From an uncultured Bacteroidales bacterium (GTDB lineage Bacteria; Bacteroidota; Bacteroidia; Bacteroidales; P3), in NCBI GenBank assembly GCA_937906975.1, contig CALCUN010000090.1, positions 1 to 6,168 on the forward strand: 6,168 bases of DNA, given 5' to 3'. This document shows, piece by piece, positions 1-5,962 of the stretch. The notes beneath the pieces are model-generated. The model was not told the origin of the DNA, ran no database searches, and saw only the letters and a program-made list of their open reading frames with translations. The first letter of the stretch is position 1; each line of letters begins with the position of its first letter. The position numbers and the translations under genes were made by a program.

Positions 1-152
1 AAATCTATGACGCTTTGAATCGCTTGATTGAAAAACGCAAAGCAAACAAAAGAAATATTCAAATCAATCTTGCAAACTACAAAGCAGGTTCTTACATAGT
101 AAACATAAAAACAGTAAAAGGCAGCGTGAAAAAGAAATTGATTGTGGAATAA
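1..152 (+). CDS. C-terminal end of a secreted protein with a type IX secretion sorting domain (5' end outside window)
   Basis: The open frame enters from the left edge (first full codon at base 3) and ends at TAA 150-152, giving 49 residues. They match the end of the type A T9SS C-terminal domain (Por secretion tail family): an IYDALNRLI strand corresponding to the usual 'vyD..Gr.v' motif, then INLANYKAGSYIVNIKT corresponding to 'l..G.Yiv.i.t', then a basic KKKLIVE end. In this family the domain directs a protein from the periplasm through the outer-membrane T9SS and is normally cleaved off as the cargo is attached to the surface or released. The effector part of the protein lies outside the window, so its activity is unknown. 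The gene converges on an operon holding a PorP/SprF-family protein, and its stop codon lies inside the shared terminator hairpin. The domain assignment is firm; the protein's identity is not knowable here. Confidence 0.85.
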   Translation, partial: IYDALNRLIEKRKANKRNIQINLANYKAGSYIVNIKTVKGSVKKKLIVE

Positions 153-198
153 GAAATAAAAAAAGCAACCGAAATGGTTGCTTTTTTTATTTCTTATT
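148..198. terminator. Bidirectional intrinsic terminator between convergent genes
   Basis: Bases 148-170 and 176-198 are perfect reverse complements (23-bp arms) around the 5-base loop GAAAT. The GC-rich core is GCAACC/GGTTGC, flanked by seven A on the left and seven T on the right. Because the arms are symmetrical, either strand's transcript gives a hairpin followed by a U7 run, so one element can terminate both convergent units. It covers the plus-strand stop codon (150-152) and reaches two bases into the minus-strand stop (197-199). It therefore occupies the whole 44-base intergenic space. Confidence 0.9.
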
Positions 199-2149
199 AT
201 TTTACATTCACTACTCTAATCTCTATTCTTCTGTCTTCCATGGATTGGAGTGTGAAGATTGATTGGCGTCTTTCTGCCATGGTGGTTGGATTGACTGATT
301 TGCTTTCAAGTTTTCCAACAGGCATTCTTTCAATGGCTATTCTTCCGCTTTCAAAGTATGGTTGTAAGCGTCCGTTTTGCCATATTTTCAAATAGTTCTC
401 TAAACTAACTATTCTTCTTTCTGATAAGATGTGATTGTACTCTGTTTCGTGAAGTGCAGAGGCGTATCCTCTTACGTGAAGTGTGATTTGCTTTCCTAAG
501 TGTGCTTGTTCCAAAAGGTATTCTGCTAAAAGGTCTAATTTTATCATTCCTTTGTCGATTTTTTCTTTGAAGAAGTTATCCATTTTTTCAAGTACTGGTC
601 CTTCTAAGCTATCGGCTAATCCTTTTGTTACGTTGGCTTTGTATTGATTTGTTAGCAATCTGTATTCTTTGTAACATTCTTGATATGATTTATCGGTTGT
701 TGGAGATGTGCTTCTTGGGTTTGGTTCGTCATTGTGGAAATACAATGCTATAGGAAGGTCAAATACGGGGTTGAATTTTACTTTTTGTTCTACTACTTGT
801 TGTGTTGGTACTTTTGGTAGGTGTTTGTCCCAACGATATAGGTCGTTGCAACATGTTTTGTTTTCTTTGTTGTTTTCGCTCTTACGGTTTGAGGTAAAGT
901 AGCCTTGTTCTCCGCTTATGTTTACAAATGGGTATAGGTCGTTTGCTGGGGAGTTGATTGGTTGTAGTAGGTTTTCGGGTGTTGTCCAACGGTTCAATGC
1001 TCCTTCGCTTCGGAAAATGTCAAAGCCTCCAAAGCCTTTGTGGTAGTTTGAGCTGAAATATAGCATTGCTTCATCATCACAATAGTGTGGTGTTACTTCA
1101 TCGCCTTTTGTGTTTATGACATTTCCTAAGTTTACTGGGGTTGCGTCTATGTTTATAAGGTTTACATACCATAGGTCATAGCCTCCAAATCCTCCTGCTC
1201 TGTTTGAGGAGAAGTATAGATAGGTTTCGCCTGCTTCGTTGCGTACTATGATTGGGGAAGTGTTAGAAGATTTTTTGTCATAGGCTTGTTTTACAACTTT
1301 TGGACTGCTCCATTTGTTGTTGCTAAATTGTGTGAAATAGATTTGGCTGACTTCTTCGTTGTTTTTAAAGGTTGTGCGAGTGAAGTAAATGGTATTGGTT
1401 ATTGTGTCAAAGAAAAAGTTGGAAATGTTTTGTTTTGGGTTGTTTACTCCTCCTATTTCCATTGGTTTTGCAGGGGTGTAGAAGTCTTCGTCTATGTAGG
1501 AGAAGAAGATTTGGTTGTAAATGTCGGAGTAGAACACCTCTCCGTCTTCTTGTTCTTCTTTATAGATTGGGTTTGTAAAGTAAAGAACGCTATCTCTTAG
1601 GATAAAGGTGTTGCTTTGTGAGAATTTGTTGTTTACATTGTTGCCTAAATTTACAACGCTGGTGTTTTCTTCTGGTGTTTCGTTGTCAAATATCCAACGA
1701 AGTGTTTCTAATTCTTGTTTTGCTTGTTTTCTAATGTTTATGTCTGGGCAATCTAATAGGCATGTGTTTAGAAAGTGTTGTGCTTGTACGATGTTGCCGT
1801 TGCATTTTGCGACTTCCGCAAGGTGAAGGTATAGGTACGGAAATGTGGCGTTTACATTCAAAGTATCGCATTCTATCAATACTTTTTGAAACCAATATTC
1901 TGCTTTGTCATAGTCTTTTTGCATTCTATAAACTTCGGCAATTTTGTAGTTAAGGTGCAATGGATTTAGGATAAATTTCTTACCCATATTGTAATTCTCC
2001 ATAGCTTCTTGATATTTTCCATTTGAAAAGGCTTTGTCTCCTTTTTCTTCGTATGCTTTTGCATACTTTTCTTGTGCGTTTACTTCTGTTGCTGTTAATC
2101 CCGCTGAGAAAACTATCAGCAAGATTAGGTTTCTTAAAATGTTGGACAT
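197..2149 (-). CDS. TPR / PD40 propeller / OmpA-like C-terminal domain envelope protein (PorP/SprF-associated type)
   Basis: This 650-residue protein begins with a signal peptide (residues 1-25, hydrophobic core then VNA|Q). TPR-like helices follow at about 27-155. Next come PD40/WD40-like propeller blades at about 185-440, with hallmark motifs YFSSNRAGGFGGYDLW (312-327), YFSSNYHKGFGGFDIF (364-379) and YFTSNR (417-422). An OmpA-like domain occupies about 460-648. The same layout is known in Bacteroidota envelope proteins encoded beside porP/sprF genes, including PorE of P. gingivalis, which is thought to link the secretion system to peptidoglycan. The likely location is the periplasm or the inner face of the outer membrane. 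The OmpA-like domain keeps the YN..LSERR helix (571-579), but the usual TD after the glycine is AS (GYASA, 561-565), so peptidoglycan binding is uncertain. The ATG at 2149 overlaps the end of the upstream PorP/SprF-like gene by 16 bases, indicating translational coupling. Domain layout is confident; orthology to PorE is not. Confidence 0.88.
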   Translation of the reverse strand: MSNILRNLILLIVFSAGLTATEVNAQEKYAKAYEEKGDKAFSNGKYQEAMENYNMGKKFILNPLHLNYKIAEVYRMQKDYDKAEYWFQKVLIECDTLNVNATFPYLYLHLAEVAKCNGNIVQAQHFLNTCLLDCPDINIRKQAKQELETLRWIFDNETPEENTSVVNLGNNVNNKFSQSNTFILRDSVLYFTNPIYKEEQEDGEVFYSDIYNQIFFSYIDEDFYTPAKPMEIGGVNNPKQNISNFFFDTITNTIYFTRTTFKNNEEVSQIYFTQFSNNKWSSPKVVKQAYDKKSSNTSPIIVRNEAGETYLYFSSNRAGGFGGYDLWYVNLINIDATPVNLGNVINTKGDEVTPHYCDDEAMLYFSSNYHKGFGGFDIFRSEGALNRWTTPENLLQPINSPANDLYPFVNISGEQGYFTSNRKSENNKENKTCCNDLYRWDKHLPKVPTQQVVEQKVKFNPVFDLPIALYFHNDEPNPRSTSPTTDKSYQECYKEYRLLTNQYKANVTKGLADSLEGPVLEKMDNFFKEKIDKGMIKLDLLAEYLLEQAHLGKQITLHVRGYASALHETEYNHILSERRIVSLENYLKIWQNGRLQPYFESGRIAIERMPVGKLESKSVNPTTMAERRQSIFTLQSMEDRRIEIRVVNVK

Positions 2150-3141
2150 GGTATTGTTTTTATTTTTTTGTTATACGAATATTTATTTAATCCATAACTA
2201 ATATATAATTCCAATCCGCCGTAAGTGTGTGAGACTTGCGAAAGACCAGATATGTTTACATCGTAGGATATGCCTGCTTTGAGTGAGTTGAATTGATAGG
2301 TTAAAACAAGTATTAGTGCATCGTTTGAACGATAGTAAAGACCTGCTCCTATGTTGTTTTGGTCAAATATTGTTCTTGACATATCTACTGTGCATTCTCC
2401 GCCTATTATGATTTCATAATTGTCGTTTTGAAAATTGGCATGCGAGTGTAGTTGTAGGGTTGTGAGCTCGGTTGTTGGGAATTGATAGTTTATGTATGCA
2501 AGGTGGCGTGGTTGTAGTTTTATTTGATAAAAATTATCTTGGCTTAAAAAGGATAGCATGGGTGTGTTTAGGTGAAATGAGGCTATTCCTGCTGTTAGGG
2601 TTTGTAACTCTGCTGGCTCTATTTGCCAATGCACGCCTAAGGATAGGTCTTTGTGTGAAAGATTTGATAGATAAAGCCCTTCCCAATCTGCTTGCTCTTG
2701 TCCAAAGTCGGCATCTGTGGCATCGTATGACCAATAGGTGTTTGCAAATTGAAAGCCTAAGGATATGAATTGATTGTTGTGTTTTGAGATTTGTTTGTTG
2801 TAGGATAGACTCATAAAGAGATGTCTTTGTCCGAAGTTTAGCGTGCCTGCTACATCTCTCATAAAGCCTACGCCTATTCCAAAGGAGTGTTTGTATCTTT
2901 TGCTTTTGAATAGGCGTGCTTCGGCTGTGAATAGGCTTGTATTGTAACCGTTTGTGGAAACGCTTTGCCATTGATTGCGATATGTTGTCGCAATTTGAAA
3001 ATCGGTTGCAAAGAATGCTGTTTTTGCTGGGTTAAAATACATGTCGTTTGCTTTGATTGAGGAAAAGTGTATGTCTTGCCCTTTGGTTGAAAGTGCGATT
3101 AGTGTAAAGAGTACAAGGCTTAGAACATAATTCCTATTCAC
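2134..3141 (-). CDS. PorP/SprF family type IX secretion system membrane protein
   Basis: This 335-residue protein has a signal peptide (residues 1-21, cleavage before QD). The mature N-terminus QDIHFSSIKANDMYFNPA matches the family pattern 'QdphFSqf....lYlNPA', followed by the typical TTYRNQWQSV. The rest alternates polar and hydrophobic residues as expected of a beta-barrel, and it ends with the family-like CPTF. Length is normal. Family members are outer-membrane proteins that anchor or support surface delivery of T9SS substrates; many genomes carry several paralogues, each next to a particular cargo or OmpA-like gene. This copy is not beside porKLMN, so it is more likely an accessory paralogue than the core porP (inference). 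The start is GTG at 3141: no in-frame ATG lies upstream, and this start gives the complete signal peptide. I see no clear Shine-Dalgarno sequence in the 22 bases separating it from the upstream lipoprotein gene. Confidence 0.9.
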   Translation of the reverse strand: MNRNYVLSLVLFTLIALSTKGQDIHFSSIKANDMYFNPAKTAFFATDFQIATTYRNQWQSVSTNGYNTSLFTAEARLFKSKRYKHSFGIGVGFMRDVAGTLNFGQRHLFMSLSYNKQISKHNNQFISLGFQFANTYWSYDATDADFGQEQADWEGLYLSNLSHKDLSLGVHWQIEPAELQTLTAGIASFHLNTPMLSFLSQDNFYQIKLQPRHLAYINYQFPTTELTTLQLHSHANFQNDNYEIIIGGECTVDMSRTIFDQNNIGAGLYYRSNDALILVLTYQFNSLKAGISYDVNISGLSQVSHTYGGLELYISYGLNKYSYNKKIKTIPCPTF

Positions 3142-3163
3142 ATTAAGTATTGTTTTGGAAATA

Positions 3164-3853
3164 TTATCTTAGTTTTGCTTTGATTACCTGAGCATCTTTT
3201 TCAATTAATTCTTTTATCTTCATTAATCCATCTTGCAATGCAAGGGTTGCTGCTCTTCTTTGAAACTCATAGTAGCCATGGTAAAAGGCCATTTCTTCTT
3301 TTGCGTAACCTCTTTCGTTAAATTTGGCAACTAAGTTGTTTCTTGCATCATATATTTCTACGATTACTTCAAGTTCGGTTGTGTTTGTGCAAAATGGCAT
3401 TCCGAAAAGATTGAGTACACCAAAGGTAAAGCCACTTAGCCATGACCATTTGTAGTTATTTTTGTTGTATATCGCTCCTGCTCTTAACACGATATTGCCT
3501 TGTCGTTTTGTTGTTGGGTCTGAAATATTTTGTGTTACTTCATTTACAAATACTGTAGCAGCATCTTGTATTCTTTTTTCGGCTGTGTAAAGTTTTGTCT
3601 TTTCTGTGATTTCAAAAACACCTTTTCCGTATGGGGTTTCTGTCAAGCCGTATGGGTTTCTTAAATCATCTGATACTTTTACTGAATAGGAGTTTGCTCC
3701 GTAGGCGTTTTCAAATGATGGTTGGTCTATCCAGGCAGTTAAGCGTGGTAATAGACTTACGTTTTGATAATCTGGTGCAAATACCTCTGGTTCTATTGAT
3801 TTGCATGAGCTTAAACCAATTATGGTTACTAAGAGTAATAATATTTTTCTCAT
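3164..3853 (-). CDS. Uncharacterised lipoprotein
   Basis: This 229-residue protein has a clear lipoprotein signal: MRK, a hydrophobic core, then lipobox LSSC with the lipidated cysteine at residue 17. Acidic residues follow soon after (E21, E23), a weak resemblance to Bacteroidota surface-export signals. Residues 85-130 are consistent with a helix and strands (AEKRIQDAATVFVNEV, then GNIVLRAGAIY). Residues 136-154 are hydrophobic and glycine-rich, ending FGMPF. Strand ELEVIVEIYDARNNLVAKF (160-178) precedes a helical C-terminus rich in Lys and Glu. I do not recognise a named family; the pattern recalls small envelope lipoproteins that carry a conserved hydrophobic GMPF-type segment. It starts 4 bases after the mtaB stop, so the two are co-transcribed, and lies 22 bases before the PorP/SprF-like gene. 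An envelope role alongside that gene is inferred from position only. Confidence 0.8.
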   Translation of the reverse strand: MRKILLLLVTIIGLSSCKSIEPEVFAPDYQNVSLLPRLTAWIDQPSFENAYGANSYSVKVSDDLRNPYGLTETPYGKGVFEITEKTKLYTAEKRIQDAATVFVNEVTQNISDPTTKRQGNIVLRAGAIYNKNNYKWSWLSGFTFGVLNLFGMPFCTNTTELEVIVEIYDARNNLVAKFNERGYAKEEMAFYHGYYEFQRRAATLALQDGLMKIKELIEKDAQVIKAKLR

Positions 3854-3857
3854 TTCT

Positions 3858-5141
3858 TTATAATTTAAAATATTGTTTGCTTGTGTCTAATTGTGTTAAT
3901 TCTTCTTCTGTTATTTGATTGATGTATTTTTCTTCAAACTTTCTACCTACTCTTATGTAGTTTTCTGAAAAGCCAAACATCATTCCGTTTTCGTTGTCTG
4001 ATTCCCACAGGATTTTTCCTTTGTATCCTTGATTGTTTTCATAGAAAAAGTTTTTCTTTTCTATGGATAATTTTTGTAATTCTTTGCTTCTTTCTCTGCG
4101 TTCTGAAATCGGCACTTTTCCTTCCATCTTTGCGGCGATTGTATTCGGACGCTCCGAATAGGTAAACACGTGAAGGAAGGCTAATGGTAAGGATTCAATG
4201 AATTGATATGTTGAAAGGAAATCTTCTTTTGTCTCTTGCGGAAAGCCAACTATTACATCGGCTGCAACAAATGCGTGAGGCATTTTTTCTTTTATATAGT
4301 TTACTCTTTGTGCAAATAGCTCTCGTTCATATTTTCTGTGCATTAGTTTTAGGATTTTATTGTCTCCTGATTGTAATGGTATGTGAAAATGTGGTAAAAA
4401 GGCTCTTGATTTTGCACAAAAGTCGATTATTTCTTCTGTTATAAGGTTTGGCTCTATGCTTGATATTCTATATCGTTGGATTTGTTCTATTTCATCAAGG
4501 CGTTTTATGAGTTCTAAGAAGGTTTCATTGGTACTTTTTCCAAAATCTCCAATGTTTACTCCTGTAAGCACTACTTCTTTTTTGCCTTCTTTGGCTAATT
4601 CTTTTGCACAGCTAACTATGGTTTCTATGTCTTCATTTCGGCTTCTTCCTCTTGCGTGTGGAATGGCGCAATAGGTACAAAAATAATCGCAACCATCTTG
4701 TACTTTTAGGAATGAGCGTGTTCTGTCATCTGAGGAATAGGAAGTGTAGAATGTTTTTAGGCGAGAGATGTCAAATACTTTGTTTGAAGGGGTGTTTGTC
4801 TTGTTGTGGTTTAGTACATAATCGACTAATTTGTGTTTGTCATCGTTTCCTAAGATTATATCTACGCCTTCTATTGCTTCTATTGCTTCTGGATTTAACT
4901 GTGAAAAGCAACCGATTACGGCTATTATTGCATTTGGATTTAGTGTGTGTGCTTGGCGAATGGCATTGCGACATTTCTTTTCTGCAATTTGAGTAACAGT
5001 GCAGGTATTCAATACATAGACATCAGCCTTTTGCTTAAAATCAACTTGATTGTAGCCATGTACAGAGAATCTCCTTGCAAGGTCGGAGCTTTCAGCAAAG
5101 TTAAGTTTACAGCCTAAGGTATGAAATGCAATAGTTGCCAA
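3858..5141 (-). CDS. mtaB: tRNA (N6-L-threonylcarbamoyladenosine(37)-C2)-methylthiotransferase MtaB
   Basis: This 427-residue radical-SAM enzyme converts t6A to ms2t6A at position 37 of ANN-decoding tRNAs, next to the anticodon. The N-terminal methylthiotransferase domain supplies three cluster cysteines: C11 (HTLGCKLN), C47 (LNTCTVT) and C78 (IGCFSQ). The radical-SAM cluster motif CDYFCTYC gives C151, C155 and C158 (CX3CX2C), followed by AIPHARGRSR. HIPLQSGDNKILKLMHRKY (253-271) and VIVGFPQET (296-304) are typical of the family, and the last ~60 residues fit a TRAM RNA-binding domain. The opening TLGCKLNFAES separates MtaB from MiaB and RimO. The start is TTG at 5141: an in-frame TAG lies five codons upstream, no ATG intervenes, and an AGGAG sits 9 bases ahead. 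Length is normal for the family. It begins one base after the ligA stop and is likely co-transcribed and coupled with it. Confidence 0.95.
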   Translation of the reverse strand: MATIAFHTLGCKLNFAESSDLARRFSVHGYNQVDFKQKADVYVLNTCTVTQIAEKKCRNAIRQAHTLNPNAIIAVIGCFSQLNPEAIEAIEGVDIILGNDDKHKLVDYVLNHNKTNTPSNKVFDISRLKTFYTSYSSDDRTRSFLKVQDGCDYFCTYCAIPHARGRSRNEDIETIVSCAKELAKEGKKEVVLTGVNIGDFGKSTNETFLELIKRLDEIEQIQRYRISSIEPNLITEEIIDFCAKSRAFLPHFHIPLQSGDNKILKLMHRKYERELFAQRVNYIKEKMPHAFVAADVIVGFPQETKEDFLSTYQFIESLPLAFLHVFTYSERPNTIAAKMEGKVPISERRERSKELQKLSIEKKNFFYENNQGYKGKILWESDNENGMMFGFSENYIRVGRKFEEKYINQITEEELTQLDTSKQYFKL

Positions 5142-5142
5142 A

Positions 5143-5958
5143 TTAAAAGTCTCCTATATTAAGTTTGTCAATAAATTCTTGTTCTTCTAACATTTTTACG
5201 CCAAATTTCTCGGCTTGTTTCCTTTTTTGTGGCCCTGTGTTTTCACCACAAATTAGGTAATCTGTTTTTGAGGATACGCTACTTAGTATTTTTCCTGAGT
5301 TTTCTTCTATTAGTTTTTTCAATCCATCTCTTGAAAAATTTGTAAACGTACCACTGATTACAAAACTCAAGTTTGAAAGTTTTGTACTTGCTTTTTGGCT
5401 TTCTTTTATTTCAAATTGCAAGCCTGCTTCTTTTAGATTATTTATCAAGTCTAAATTATCTTGAATGGAAAAATAGTCTAAAAGTGAGTTTGCTATTCTT
5501 TCGCCTACGTCTTCTACCGATAGCAATTCTTCTTTTGTTGCCTTTGATAAAGATTCTATGTTTTTAAAAGTATTTGCTAAACGTTTTGCTGTTACTTCTC
5601 CTACATATCTTATCCCCAAAGCGTATAATACTTTTGCAAATTCAACTTCTTTTGATTTGTTTATTGCTTGTATTATGTTCTTTGCTCCTTTTTCTTGAAT
5701 ATTTGCTTTGTTTTCTTTATCAAGAGAGCCAAGTCCTATTATATCGTCTTGTTTTAGGGTATAGAATGAAGAGAAATCTTTTATCAATCCTGCTGAAAAA
5801 AGTATCTTTATTCTTTCGGCTCCAAGCGAATCTATATTCATCGCTTTTTTTGAAACAAAATGTTGAAAACGTCCTAATATTTGAGGAGGACAATGATTGT
5901 AATTAGGACAATAATGTCCTGCTTCTCCTTCTTCTTTTATTAATTTAGCATTACAATA
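5143..5958 (-). CDS. ligA: NAD-dependent DNA ligase LigA, C-terminal 271 residues only (5' end missing)
   Basis: LigA seals nicks in DNA using NAD and is normally about 670 residues. Here only the C-terminal 40% is present. The frame reads back past the internal Met at 5841 (KKAMNIDSLG) into the four-cysteine zinc finger: Cys at 5955-5953, then 14 residues, Cys, then CPNYNHC (CX5C), matching the family spacing CX2C-X14-C-X5-C with only the first cysteine lost. Helix-hairpin-helix repeats follow (LGIRYVGEVTAKRLA and VEDVGERIANSLL). A BRCT domain closes the protein, with ISGTF, SSKTDYLICGE and GVKMLEEQEF. The adenylation and OB-fold domains, including the catalytic Lys, are absent. Upstream of the Tyr codon at 5958-5956 is an in-frame TAA (5961-5959), and no minus-strand frame beyond it resembles ligase. 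The ATG at 5841 is therefore not the true start. The break is either an insertion or an assembly join. Confidence 0.93.
   Translation of the reverse strand, partial: YCNAKLIKEEGEAGHYCPNYNHCPPQILGRFQHFVSKKAMNIDSLGAERIKILFSAGLIKDFSSFYTLKQDDIIGLGSLDKENKANIQEKGAKNIIQAINKSKEVEFAKVLYALGIRYVGEVTAKRLANTFKNIESLSKATKEELLSVEDVGERIANSLLDYFSIQDNLDLINNLKEAGLQFEIKESQKASTKLSNLSFVISGTFTNFSRDGLKKLIEENSGKILSSVSSKTDYLICGENTGPQKRKQAEKFGVKMLEEQEFIDKLNIGDF
5151..5155 (-). promoter_or_regulatory. Shine-Dalgarno sequence supporting the TTG start of mtaB
   Basis: Read on the minus strand, AGGAG lies 9 bases before the TTG at 5141-5139. It falls within the codons for Ile-Gly-Asp near the end of ligA, so ribosomes finishing ligA pass over it. 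It decides the start, because no ATG is available in frame. Purine-rich SD motifs are generally weak or absent in Bacteroidota, which makes this full match notable; it may compensate for the TTG codon. Confidence 0.65.
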
Positions 5959-5962
5959 TTAT
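5953..5962. other. Junction between ligA and unrelated sequence
   Basis: Minus-strand ligase similarity ends at about 5958, two residues into what should be the CPxC of the zinc finger. From about 5960 the plus strand shows a different coding pattern. The point coincides with a short AATATT (5955-5960). I see no flanking repeat, inverted repeat, tRNA or integrase that would mark a defined integration site. The right side continues to the window edge, so the other end of the foreign piece cannot be seen. Confidence 0.75.

Noticed and set aside
174..395. Plus-strand ORF starting in the terminator
   Set aside because: Its start lies in the hairpin loop, and the rest is antisense to the conserved OmpA-like C-terminus.
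1286..1600. Plus-strand ORF of 104 residues opposite the PD40 region
   Set aside because: It is antisense to well-conserved propeller motifs, with Val/Phe/Cys-rich composition typical of the reverse of an A-rich gene.
2534..2971. 145-residue minus-strand ORF inside the PorP/SprF-like gene
   Set aside because: It is an alternate-frame shadow of a well-supported gene, and its Arg/Ser/His-rich composition resembles no real family.
3142..3163. Promoter for the PorP/SprF-like gene in the 22-base gap
   Set aside because: No convincing Bacteroidota-type -7 (TAnnTTTG) and -33 pair is visible, and the gap is too short to hold one without using the lipoprotein coding sequence.
5143..5841. LigA fragment starting at the ATG at 5841 as a complete 232-residue protein
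   Set aside because: The frame continues upstream with recognisable zinc-finger sequence to 5958, and this Met corresponds to the internal KAMNID position of full-length ligases.
5955..5960. AATATT as an integration core site
   Set aside because: Six A/T bases in an AT-rich genome are expected by chance, and no second copy or integrase is in view.
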